A stretch of DNA of 64,000 bases from Salinibacillus xinjiangensis. Its GTDB lineage: Bacteria; Bacillota; Bacilli; Bacillales; Alkalibacillaceae. Position numbers and translations under genes: made by a program. Positions 51,888 to 61,848 of this stretch are shown here, piece by piece. Position 1 is the stretch's first letter. The number at the start of each line of letters is the position of its first letter. The notes beneath the pieces are model-generated. The model was not told the origin of the DNA. It ran no database searches and was given only the letters and a program-made list of their open reading frames with translations. The stretch is taken from positions 23,027 through 87,026 of the forward strand of contig NZ_WJNH01000012.1 in the NCBI RefSeq assembly GCF_009649735.1. The letters run 5' to 3'.

Positions 51888-52910
51888 ATGTGGCGAAAAC
51901 CGAAACAAACAACGTTTCAAACCCAACCTATTCAACCCAATCATTTGTCTGCAACAGAGATGGGGAAATTGTGGGCGACTTATGTTGGAAATACGATGTC
52001 GATTGGTGTCCTTAAATTTTTTCTCAAGCATGTTGATGACAATAATATCAAAAAGGTTGTTCAGCAGGCATTAAACATAAGTGAAAAGTTTGTAAACGAG
52101 ATTAAACACATCTTTAATAAAGAAAACTTTCCTATCCCTATTGGGTTTACAGATGATGATGTCAATTTAGATGCACCAAGATTATTTAAAGATGAGTTTT
52201 ATCTTTATTATCTGCAATATACAAGTAAGGCAGGACAAAGTCTCTATACGATTGCCATTCCGTTAATTACGAGAAAAGATGTACGGGAATTTTTTGTTTA
52301 TTGCTTAAGGGAAACTGTCAAGCTTCAAATAGAGCTGAATCAACTGTTAAAAGAAAAAGACTTATTGATGAATCCTCCTCAGATTCCTACACCAGAAAAC
52401 ATTGATTTTATCGAAAAACAAAGCTTTTTAATTGGATTTTTTGGTGAGGTTCGTCCTTTACACGGTCTCGAAATTGGACATCTTTACGATAACATTAATA
52501 ATGATGCTACGAGTAAAGCGTTACTGATTGGCTTTAGCCAAGTAGCGAGTAGGGAGCGAATTAGAGACTATTTACTACGAGGCAGAGACATTACCAATAG
52601 ACATGTGGAGGCATGTATACAAAAATTAAATGATAGCCATTTACCTGCTGCAACCTTTTTAGATCACTTGGTGACGAACTCTACTGTTGCGCCTTTTTCG
52701 GATAAATTAATGCTATTTCATAAGATTGATATGTTTTCAATGAAAATTCGCACCTATGCCAATGGAATGTCACTAAATGGTCGGCGTGATATTGCGGCAA
52801 TGTATGGGCGTTTTTTAATTGATACAGGGTTGTTTGTAGAAGACGGGTCAAATATTATGATTGATTATGGTTGGATGGAAAAGCCGCCAACAGCACCAGA
52901 ACAGTATTGA
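51888..52910 (+). CDS. DUF3231 family protein
   Basis: A 340-residue protein with two DUF3231 helical bundles (about 15-165 and 185-325). Each has the LWATYVGNTMSIGVLKFFLKHVDD-like start (second: IGHLYDNINNDATSKALLIGFSQVA). DUF3231 proteins are ferritin-like helical proteins of sporulating Bacilli, some found in spores. AAAGGGGAT precedes ATG. The following membrane-protein gene is broken. Confidence 0.82.
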   Translation: MWRKPKQTTFQTQPIQPNHLSATEMGKLWATYVGNTMSIGVLKFFLKHVDDNNIKKVVQQALNISEKFVNEIKHIFNKENFPIPIGFTDDDVNLDAPRLFKDEFYLYYLQYTSKAGQSLYTIAIPLITRKDVREFFVYCLRETVKLQIELNQLLKEKDLLMNPPQIPTPENIDFIEKQSFLIGFFGEVRPLHGLEIGHLYDNINNDATSKALLIGFSQVASRERIRDYLLRGRDITNRHVEACIQKLNDSHLPAATFLDHLVTNSTVAPFSDKLMLFHKIDMFSMKIRTYANGMSLNGRRDIAAMYGRFLIDTGLFVEDGSNIMIDYGWMEKPPTAPEQY

Positions 52911-52922
52911 CGAGAAAAAAGG

Positions 52923-53365
52923 ATGGTTAGTTTGTCATTAAAATCACAGTGGGTTTTAAACATCGTCATGGTAATTCTGTCGTGGGCAAGTCTTCCCTTA
53001 CTAGGAAAACGAACCTTAATTCGATTTCTGCCGGGTTCCATTTTGCATTTTTACTTAGTTTGGCTGATGCTATGGTCGGTAGACAACGAAAATGGTAGGT
53101 TTTCTTTTCAAAGCCACAGTCAATTTTAAGCAATGAATTTCCCTATCTAATCGGACCGTTTTTTGTTAATTCATTTTGGATATTAAAATGGACGTTTGGG
53201 AACTATCTAAATTATATATTGCTAAACGCCCTTATGGAGTGGGTTTTCACTTTTCCTCTAAACAGGTTACTGAAAAGATTGCGGATATATAAATTAGTTA
53301 GAATCAGTCAATTGCAATTTTTTCTTTTTTATTTTTATAAAGCTCTGATTCTATATGGATATTAA
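52923..53365 (+). pseudogene. CBO0543-like or related membrane protein, broken by frameshift and stop
   Basis: The first frame (SLKSQWVLNIVMVILSWASL... to LIRFLPGS) is open to about 53045, then continues in the next frame as FAFLLSLADAMVGRQRKW, hits an in-frame TAG at about 53094, and continues as VFFSKPQSILSNEFPYLIG... to YKALILYGY and a stop at 53363-53365. Adding one T near 53048 and changing TAG to a Trp-like codon would restore a protein of about 147 residues with several helices. Two lesions make real decay likely. Confidence 0.65.
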
Positions 53366-53678
53366 TATTTAATTGAGTATAAAAAACGATAATCTTGGAT
53401 GTAATCTTTGGACTTCTCACCAGGAATCGATAAGACTAAAAGAATAATGCAGGAAAAAAGCTGAACTCAAGGTTAGTAGAGTTCAGCTTTTTCTTTCCTA
53501 TCATATCATGCAGGATTTTTTAGAACTTATGCTGAAATTAAAAAGTATGAATTTTTTGAAATGTTTTTTCCGGTTTATGATGAATTCTCCATTACAAATT
53601 TCCTACAAATGTAATGTTCAATCTATAAGAATTGCCGCATATAATTGGAAAATAGCATGAAGGGGGGGAGAGAGCTTT
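53366..53678 (+). other. Intergenic region of about 310 bp
   Basis: It holds the terminator at 53454-53496, a TTACA...TGTAA inverted repeat near 53592-53616, and otherwise AT-rich sequence upstream of the YesK-like gene. No gene or array was found. Confidence 0.4.
53454..53496 (+). terminator. Intrinsic terminator
   Basis: AAAAAGCTGAACTC pairs with GAGTTCAGCTTTTT, ending in a T run. Confidence 0.85.
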
Positions 53679-53942
53679 ATGGATCATATTTTATTTTATC
53701 TATTACCTTGGGTATCTATTTTCATTTTCCTGCTAGGCATTATCCTTTCATTCAAATACAACCGAAACTACGTCGTTCCCTTCATTGTATGTATTACCGG
53801 AATAGTCGTATACTTTTTTGGTCTATATGCAAGCACAGGCTTTGAAGGAATGGGTGTAAGCTTTTGGGGAATGGGGATATTCCTTCTCGGTGTTGTGATG
53901 ATATTTTTTATTTGGCTGATGGGGAAAAATAACAGAGTATAA
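53679..53942 (+). CDS. YesK-like small membrane protein
   Basis: An 87-residue protein with three hydrophobic helices (about 4-24, 31-50, 59-80), with GMGVSFWGMGIFLLGVVM near the end, consistent with the YesK family. A long G-rich binding site (GGGGGGGAGAG) precedes ATG. Function unknown. It is followed 17 bases later by an acetyltransferase gene. Confidence 0.68.
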   Translation: MDHILFYLLPWVSIFIFLLGIILSFKYNRNYVVPFIVCITGIVVYFFGLYASTGFEGMGVSFWGMGIFLLGVVMIFFIWLMGKNNRV

Positions 53943-53959
53943 AAAGGGGTACAATCAAC

Positions 53960-54436
53960 ATGTCATTATCCATACAAGAAATGAAGCAATCAATGGCTAA
54001 GACCATTCTTAGTTGGAAATACGAGCAACCATATGATTTTTATAATAATGAAGAAACAGAGGAGGCATTACAGGAGCTCTTAGACGGCTCCTATTTTGCC
54101 ATTATGAATGAAACGGGGAATTTATTCGGATTTTACTGTGTGGGAAAATCCGCCCAGGTTCCACCAGGACGTCCATTTGGGGTATATCAAAACCGAGCTG
54201 TAGATATTGGATTTGGTATGAACCCCACTCATACCGGCAAGGGGAAAGGCGTTGAATTTTGCACGTTTATTCTCCAACAAATTGAGGATCAACACCAGGG
54301 TATCCCTCTACGTTTAACGGTGGCTACCTTTAATCAGAGGGCCATTCATTTGTACGAAAAACTGGGGTTTAGGAAGGAAAATAAGTTTGAAACCGATGTA
54401 GCGAAGTTTATAACAATGGTAAAAAAAGGTAGGTAG
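53960..54436 (+). CDS. GNAT family N-acetyltransferase
   Basis: A 158-residue acetyltransferase. DIGFGMNPTHTGKGKGVEFCTFIL contains the acetyl-CoA loop (T-G-K-G-K-G), and VATFNQRAIHLYEKLGFRKENKF is motif B. It resembles RimJ/RimL-like enzymes but the N-terminus is divergent. AAAGGGG precedes ATG. Five bases separate it from the HhH gene, so the two are likely co-expressed. Confidence 0.78.
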   Translation: MSLSIQEMKQSMAKTILSWKYEQPYDFYNNEETEEALQELLDGSYFAIMNETGNLFGFYCVGKSAQVPPGRPFGVYQNRAVDIGFGMNPTHTGKGKGVEFCTFILQQIEDQHQGIPLRLTVATFNQRAIHLYEKLGFRKENKFETDVAKFITMVKKGR

Positions 54437-54441
54437 AAGAA

Positions 54442-54909
54442 ATGGCAAACCAAACACCGAAGCTACCCTTAACGAGTCTTGAAAAAGCACAGCTGCGACA
54501 ACATAAAATAAAACTGAGTGACATTCATATGATTGATGTAGTAGAGCTAGCGGATATTATGCAGTCCTCGAAAAAGCGAGCTAGGCTGATCAAGGGCCTA
54601 GCTACCTTTCAAAAGATTCCCTCCATCGGATATCGACTTGCCGATACCCTTACCGATAACTTAGGCATATATTCTATCGAGGAATTAAAGAATCAAGACG
54701 GAGCTCAGCTGCTCAATGAATTAGAAGAAAATTTGGGATATTGGGTGGATCCTTGTGTGGAGGATCAACTTCGCTGTGTGATTCACCATGCCCATTATCC
54801 CAACTCTAGAAAACAGTGGTTCGATTTTACGGGGGAACGAAAAAGGTATCGGGAAAGGTATGGCTATCCCGAGTCTAGACCGGAAAAAGGTTGGGTTGAA
54901 AAGAGCTAA
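54442..54909 (+). CDS. Helix-hairpin-helix protein, pathogenicity-locus (Cdd1) family
   Basis: A 155-residue protein matching the Cdd1 family: a helix-hairpin-helix DNA-binding segment (FQKIPSIGYRLADTLTDNLGIYSIEEL), then the conserved VDPCVEDQLRCVIHHAHYP with Cys residues and the KQWFDFTGERKRYRERYGYP terminus. Function in DNA metabolism is suspected but unproved. Start follows AGGTAGAAGAA. Confidence 0.78.
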   Translation: MANQTPKLPLTSLEKAQLRQHKIKLSDIHMIDVVELADIMQSSKKRARLIKGLATFQKIPSIGYRLADTLTDNLGIYSIEELKNQDGAQLLNELEENLGYWVDPCVEDQLRCVIHHAHYPNSRKQWFDFTGERKRYRERYGYPESRPEKGWVEKS

Positions 54910-55003
54910 CGTAAAGGAAGCATGCAAATCGAAAACATTTCATTTATAATGTTGGTATAATAAGAATGAATGAAATGCTGTCATAAAAACGGAGTGATAA
55001 ATC

Positions 55004-55057
55004 TTGAACTTAGATGTAGCAAACACAATGGCAATTTCTTCTGATTCCCAATGTTAG
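55004..55057 (+). CDS. Candidate 17-residue leader peptide
   Basis: GGAGTG followed seven bases later by TTG opens a short frame MNLDVANTMAISSDSQC ending TAG at 55055-55057. This stop overlaps the ATG (55051) of the next gene, which itself lacks a clear ribosome binding site. Translational coupling through this peptide would supply the missing start signal. Evidence is only positional. Confidence 0.35.
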   Translation: MNLDVANTMAISSDSQC

Positions 55058-55977
55058 AAAAAGTGACGGAACACATACATAGACTAGTGGTTCGTTATCC
55101 CTTTGCCATGCAAGAAACGAATTGCTATTTGATTAAAGGTGAACGTGGTTATACTGTAGTAGATACGGGGGCTTATTCAGAGGAATCTCTCGGTATCTGG
55201 CAGAAGCTTCTGGATACAGGGATTACTGTAGAAAAAGTGGTACTAACCCATACACATGAGGATCATCTTGGTCTTGCCAAGTGGTTTCAGGAGGAAATAG
55301 GCATTCCAGTCTACACCACTGAACTTGGCTATATGGAAATGAAAAAGCGGAGAGCAACAGATGCTAAGGCAAAAGTTAAACAGATGATTCAACAGCATGG
55401 AGGGCCATACATCAACACGAACAAACGGGATGATTCCTTTATCTATGATTTTGAACCAGACGGCTTCTTTCAAAAAGATGGGTATATTGAATTGGGTGAT
55501 GAATCCTATGAAGTCATTTGGACTCCTGGTCATGCGCCAGATCATTTCTGTTTTTATCATCGAGAAAGCAAGGTTATGATTGCAGGTGACCATATCTTAA
55601 AGGAATTTTCTCCTGTTATTGGTTTGTGGTCAGGGGAGGAATCAAATGCATTACACGACTATTTTCAAGCGTTAGAGTGGATTCAAGCCTATCCTGCAGA
55701 TATTGCTCTACCTGGCCACGGTGGATTGATTGAAAACGTCCAAGAGCGCGTAAATGAAATCCATACCAGCCATAAAAAACGTTTGGAGCAGGTGCTTTCT
55801 TTTGTGCTTGAAGAAAGTAAATCTGTACATGAAGTAACAGAGGAAATCTATGGTAGTGGACAAAAATTATATGTGAGTCAATTTATGGCCACATTGACTA
55901 GGTTTATTTATTTGGAATCTATTGGCAAAGTGAAGCGGGAGGAAACGGCAGGTATCATAAAGTTTCGGGCATTATAA
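55051..55977 (+). CDS. MBL-fold metallohydrolase with C-terminal winged helix
   Basis: A 308-residue metallo-beta-lactamase-fold hydrolase. Metal motif THTHEDHLG (about 68-76), a His in WTPGHAPDH (about 162), Asp in AGDHIL (about 180) and His in LPGHGG (about 230) complete the dinuclear site. Residues about 245-305 resemble the LACTB2-like C-terminal domain. Substrate unknown. ATG at 55051 is the only start in frame after a stop; it has no binding site but overlaps a short leader frame. Confidence 0.82.
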   Translation: MLEKVTEHIHRLVVRYPFAMQETNCYLIKGERGYTVVDTGAYSEESLGIWQKLLDTGITVEKVVLTHTHEDHLGLAKWFQEEIGIPVYTTELGYMEMKKRRATDAKAKVKQMIQQHGGPYINTNKRDDSFIYDFEPDGFFQKDGYIELGDESYEVIWTPGHAPDHFCFYHRESKVMIAGDHILKEFSPVIGLWSGEESNALHDYFQALEWIQAYPADIALPGHGGLIENVQERVNEIHTSHKKRLEQVLSFVLEESKSVHEVTEEIYGSGQKLYVSQFMATLTRFIYLESIGKVKREETAGIIKFRAL

Positions 55978-55996
55978 TAGCTAAAGGGGGAGTGTC

Positions 55997-56437
55997 ATGA
56001 GTCCAGCAACGTATTTTGTTGCCGCATCCATTATTGCTGCTATTGGAATAACGTTTGCCTTTAAGCAATTAGCGCGAGAATTAGAGGGAAAAATAGAAAG
56101 AGAGGAAACCATCAGTCAAGGATCATTTCAACAATATTTGTCCCGTTTTTTTGTTAAAGTAGGGTTAATTGAAGCCGTTCCGATTGTGTTGGTGGTACTT
56201 GGCTATACCCAAGCAGAAGAAACTTCTTTTGACATTCTTCTGCCGATGGTTGCTGTTCTGTTAGTATTGTTTTTTGGCCTTTCTAACGTTTTCATGATTA
56301 GAAGGTCCATGTTATCAATCCCAAGTCTACCCAATCAAACAAAGAACTTTATCCATACGCTTTCCTTTATTGGTATGAGTTTAATCGGAGCCATTCCAAT
56401 AGTATCTGTTGTTGCTATTTTGACCTTGAATGGATAG
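55997..56437 (+). CDS. Hypothetical membrane protein
   Basis: A 146-residue protein with four hydrophobic helices (about 5-22, 56-71, 81-99, 118-141). The second has an acidic residue in KVGLIEAVPIVLVVLG, faintly like the carboxylate helix of ATP synthase subunit c, but the similarity is too short to name. AAAGGGGGAG precedes ATG, 17 bases after the MBL gene, probably one operon. Confidence 0.6.
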   Translation: MSPATYFVAASIIAAIGITFAFKQLARELEGKIEREETISQGSFQQYLSRFFVKVGLIEAVPIVLVVLGYTQAEETSFDILLPMVAVLLVLFFGLSNVFMIRRSMLSIPSLPNQTKNFIHTLSFIGMSLIGAIPIVSVVAILTLNG

Positions 56438-56473
56438 AAAAAGCTGTCTCAACAACTGAGACAGCTTTTTTTA
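56438..56473. terminator. Bidirectional terminator
   Basis: AAAAAGCTGTCTCA pairs with TGAGACAGCTTTTT; serves the membrane protein gene and the convergent pseudouridine synthase gene. Confidence 0.88.
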
Positions 56474-56476
56474 TAC

Positions 56477-57166
56477 TTAGGCGTCTAATTGTGGCCACAG
56501 ACTCCATGGATATTTCTTGGGTGGAAACGACGTTACTTCTGTTACATCCTTTTTCGTCGGATGTTCAAAAGCTAGGGTATGGGACCACAGGGCAATCTGT
56601 TGACCGGGACGGTTAACCTTGCTTCCATATTTTTGATCTCCATAAATTGGCCAACCTCTGGATGAAAGTTGGACCCGAATTTGATGGGGTCTACCGGTAA
56701 GAAGCTGAATGGACAGTAGGCTTAATCCATCCTGTTTACCTATAACCTCATACTCAAGCACGGCTTTTTTGGCATTTTTATCGTTTGCTGATGCGGTATA
56801 GACTTGATTTTTTTGTTGATTCTTCACTAAGTAATCCTCAAGCCTGCCCCGACTTTCATGGGGAATTCCTCGAACAACAGCTAAATACCCCTTATCAAAC
56901 GCCCCTCTCCCTCGACGGATGGCATCAGATAAGCGTGAGGCGGCTTTTGACGTCTTCGCAAACACCATTACGCCACCAACTGGGCGATCCAGCCGATGGA
57001 CCAATGCCAAATATACATTGCCTGGCTTTTGGTATCTCACTTTGATATCTTCTTTTAAAATGTTCAGTAAGTCCTGGTCACCTGATTGGTCTCCCTGGAC
57101 AGGAATATTTACGGGCTTTTCCACAACTAATAAATGATTATCTTCATATAAAATGGGTATATCCAT
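56477..57166 (-). CDS. RluA-family pseudouridine synthase
   Basis: A 229-residue RNA pseudouridine synthase. The catalytic Asp is in HRLDRPVGGVMVFAKTSKAA; KPGNVYLALV... and RPHQIRVQLSSRGWPIYGDQKYG are further family motifs. No S4 domain, so it belongs to the short RluA/TruC-like group (B. subtilis YlyB/YjbO relatives are longer). Target rRNA or tRNA unknown. Array D lies in its upstream region. Confidence 0.88.
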   Translation of the reverse strand: MDIPILYEDNHLLVVEKPVNIPVQGDQSGDQDLLNILKEDIKVRYQKPGNVYLALVHRLDRPVGGVMVFAKTSKAASRLSDAIRRGRGAFDKGYLAVVRGIPHESRGRLEDYLVKNQQKNQVYTASANDKNAKKAVLEYEVIGKQDGLSLLSIQLLTGRPHQIRVQLSSRGWPIYGDQKYGSKVNRPGQQIALWSHTLAFEHPTKKDVTEVTSFPPKKYPWSLWPQLDA

Positions 57167-57236
57167 TTCCGCATCATGACTCCTTTTATGTAGCGTAGTT
57201 TATATCATAACATAAGCGGGGGAGGTTGTTGGGGAT

Positions 57237-57410
57237 GCTAGGGTGGTTGGGCAGCCGGTGCTGAAGTTTTGGCACGTTTTCTAAAGAAAAGGATGAATAT
57301 GCTAAAGGCCTGTGATTTGGCTAAAGTCACAGGCTCATTAGCTAAAGTTGTTGCTCGAGCGGCTGAACATTGCGCGGTCTTTGCTAAACAACGATTGCAA
57401 AATGCTGAAG
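57237..57410 (+). repeat. GCTRAAR 21-bp-period array D
   Basis: Words start at 57237 (GCTAGGG), 57260, 57280 (TCTAAAG), 57301, 57320, 57341, 57362, 57383 and 57404; steps are 23, 20, 21, 19, 21, 21, 21 and 21. The array lies between the pseudouridine synthase gene and the AgcS symporter gene, both on the minus strand, so it is in the 3' flank of agcS and the 5' flank of the synthase. Confidence 0.88.
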
Positions 57411-57436
57411 ACCACCCATAGATCTGTTTGCCTACA

Positions 57437-58870
57437 CTATGATTTTTCCTTCTTCTGATCCTGTGCTCCCCACCATTCTACATTTTTAAGACCAGGAATG
57501 CGGGAGACATGAAATTGTGGATCAACGCCTTTTTTCCTTTGCTTCACATAATCATTTAACAAGGAAAAGGCAATTTTACCTAATAACAGAATCGCGATTA
57601 AGTTGACAACTGCCATCATGGCCATAAATAAGTCGGCCATATCCCAAACGATATCGATGGAGGCCATAGAGCCGAAAAAGACCATTCCTAATACAGCAAT
57701 TCGATAAAGGTTTTTCCATGGGCCAAGTGGTCTCATAAAATCAACATTGGACTCGCCGTAATAGTAGTTGCCAATGACAGAGCTAAAGGCGAACAAGAAA
57801 ATGGTCAGAGCAATAAAAACTGATGCCCATGCGCCAATATGGCTGCTAAAGGCGACCTGCGTTAATTGAATACCATCCTCAGTCACGCTAGAAAAGTCTT
57901 CATATAGCAGTATAATAAAAGCGGTAAAACTACAAATCACAATCGTGTCAAAAAAGACGGCTAAAGATTGGACTAAGCCTTGTTTAGCAGGATGGCTTAC
58001 CCCTGCAGTTGCAGCAGCATTGGGTGCACTCCCCATTCCTGCTTCATTCGAGAACAGTCCACGTTTGATTCCTTGCATTAAAGCGACACCCATACCCCCG
58101 CCAAATACCTGTTCAATTCCAAATGCATGGCTTATGATCATCATAAATATACGTGGGACTTCTGTGATATTCATGATTAAGACGATAAGAGAAACGAATA
58201 TATAAATGACGGCCATAATCGGTACAATCGTCCCTGAAACTACAGCAATACGATTAATGCCACCGAAAATCACAATACTGGTTAATACGACTAAAATAAT
58301 TCCAGTCCATATGCGATCAATGTCAAAGGCTTGCTCAACCGCCATCGAAATCGTGTTTGCTTGTACGGCGTTAAAAATGAGTCCAAATGTAATTGTGATT
58401 AGAATGGAGAACAGAAGCCCCATCCAACGCTGTCCTAAGGCTCTTTCCATATAGTAAGCAGGTCCGCCACGAAAACCATCTTTATCCGATACTTTATAAA
58501 GCTGTGCCAATGTACTTTCAATGAATGCAGTTGCCATTCCGATTATAGCAATCAACCACATCCAAAAAACAGCACCAGGACCACCAACGGCAACAGCTAA
58601 TGCGACCCCAGCAAGGTTCCCGGTTCCTACTCGGGATGCAATACTGATACTAAACGCTTGGAAGGCATTTGTTCCCTTTCTTCCACTTTTCTCAACTGAT
58701 TCTTCGCGCAATACTTTGAACATTTCTCCAAAGAGACGAAATTGAACAAATTTACTACGAAAAGTAAAATAAATGCCAGCACCAATAAGTAAATAAATTA
58801 AAATATAGTCCCAAAAAAGGGTGTTGCCAAATCCAATTAAACTGCTAAAAAAATCACCTAACGTTTCCAT
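57437..58870 (-). CDS. Sodium/alanine(glycine) symporter, AgcS family
   Basis: A 477-residue amino-acid:cation symporter with about eleven helices. Family signature GTGNLAGVALAVAVGGPGAVFWMW and the ERALGQRWMG, RGLFSNEAGMGSAPNAAA segments are present. ATG at 58868-58870 follows AAAGGAGT; the longer upstream frame is not supported. Relatives import alanine, glycine or glutamine with Na+. Terminator not obvious; array D lies just beyond its stop. Confidence 0.9.
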   Translation of the reverse strand: METLGDFFSSLIGFGNTLFWDYILIYLLIGAGIYFTFRSKFVQFRLFGEMFKVLREESVEKSGRKGTNAFQAFSISIASRVGTGNLAGVALAVAVGGPGAVFWMWLIAIIGMATAFIESTLAQLYKVSDKDGFRGGPAYYMERALGQRWMGLLFSILITITFGLIFNAVQANTISMAVEQAFDIDRIWTGIILVVLTSIVIFGGINRIAVVSGTIVPIMAVIYIFVSLIVLIMNITEVPRIFMMIISHAFGIEQVFGGGMGVALMQGIKRGLFSNEAGMGSAPNAAATAGVSHPAKQGLVQSLAVFFDTIVICSFTAFIILLYEDFSSVTEDGIQLTQVAFSSHIGAWASVFIALTIFLFAFSSVIGNYYYGESNVDFMRPLGPWKNLYRIAVLGMVFFGSMASIDIVWDMADLFMAMMAVVNLIAILLLGKIAFSLLNDYVKQRKKGVDPQFHVSRIPGLKNVEWWGAQDQKKEKS

Positions 58871-59099
58871 TATGTAAACTCCTTTCTGTTTCTTTCCACA
58901 AATATCAATAATATCAATATTAATTAGCAAGGTCTAGAAAGAATACAACAATATACCTTTAACTAGTATTCACATTTTTATGAGATGTATTTGTAAATGA
59001 GAAAGAGATTTAATCCGTGTGAGGAAATTTAGAACTAAATCTCTATATAATAGGGAAGTGTTGGATGGAGTTGAGAGTTGTTCCTAATAAAATTAGGGG

Positions 59100-59127
59100 T
59101 TGTATTTCAAAAATCACATGCTATACT
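59100..59127 (+). promoter_or_regulatory. Sigma-A promoter of xpt-pbuX
   Basis: TTGTAT (59100-59105), 16-bp spacer, TATACT (59122-59127), about 25 bases before the riboswitch P1 stem. Confidence 0.7.
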
Positions 59128-59152
59128 GATACTATCTAAAATGAATAACGAA

Positions 59153-59227
59153 AATTTTCATATAATCGTGGGAATATGGCCTACAAGTTTCTACCGGTTC
59201 ACCGTAAATGAACCGACTATGAAAAGC
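59153..59227 (+). promoter_or_regulatory. Guanine (purine) riboswitch aptamer
   Basis: P1 ATTTTCATA/TATGAAAA encloses ATAATCGTGGGAATATGGC, CTACAAGTTTCTACCGG, and TAAATGAACCGACTATG. The J3/1 base in GACTATG is C, the specificity base for guanine/hypoxanthine (U would mean adenine). Ligand binding is expected to allow the downstream terminator and shut off xpt-pbuX. Confidence 0.95.
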
Positions 59228-59288
59228 AACTAATGATTAGTATACCTATTTGTAAGTCTGTATCTCTAGTCATTTTATTTAGTTTTTC

Positions 59289-59356
59289 CAAAGCTCGAAA
59301 AACTTTGCTTTCCTCATGGTTTAGGTGGAAGCGAAGATTTTCGAGCTTTTTTGTTT
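59289..59356 (+). terminator. Riboswitch-controlled terminator
   Basis: AAAGCTCGAAAA pairs with TTTTCGAGCTTT with an inner CTTTGCTTTCC/GGAAGCGAAG stem, then TTTTTT; located about 60 bases after the aptamer. Confidence 0.85.
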
Positions 59357-59387
59357 AGGGTGAGTATGGGGGGGCTGTGTTGTGGTG

Positions 59388-61703
<2,316 letters not shown>

Positions 61704-61710
61704 AAGTAAG

Positions 61711-61746
61711 AAAAGCTATCCCTTAATTTCGGGATAGCTTTTTTGA
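61711..61746 (+). terminator. Intrinsic terminator after pbuX
   Basis: AAAAGCTATCCC pairs with GGGATAGCTTTT, ending in a T run. Confidence 0.9.
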
Positions 61747-61848
61747 TCATTATTTAGCACTTGATAATAATACCAAATTACAATAAACTAAAAATACAGA
61801 ATATTCAGCATGGCTGTCTTCAAAATTACTTTTTGGGGAGTGGATAAA

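Noticed and set aside
53090..53098. In-frame TAG in the broken membrane protein as a pyrrolysine codon
   Set aside because: The same gene also has a frameshift, and pyrrolysine is not expected in Bacillaceae; a nonsense mutation is simpler.
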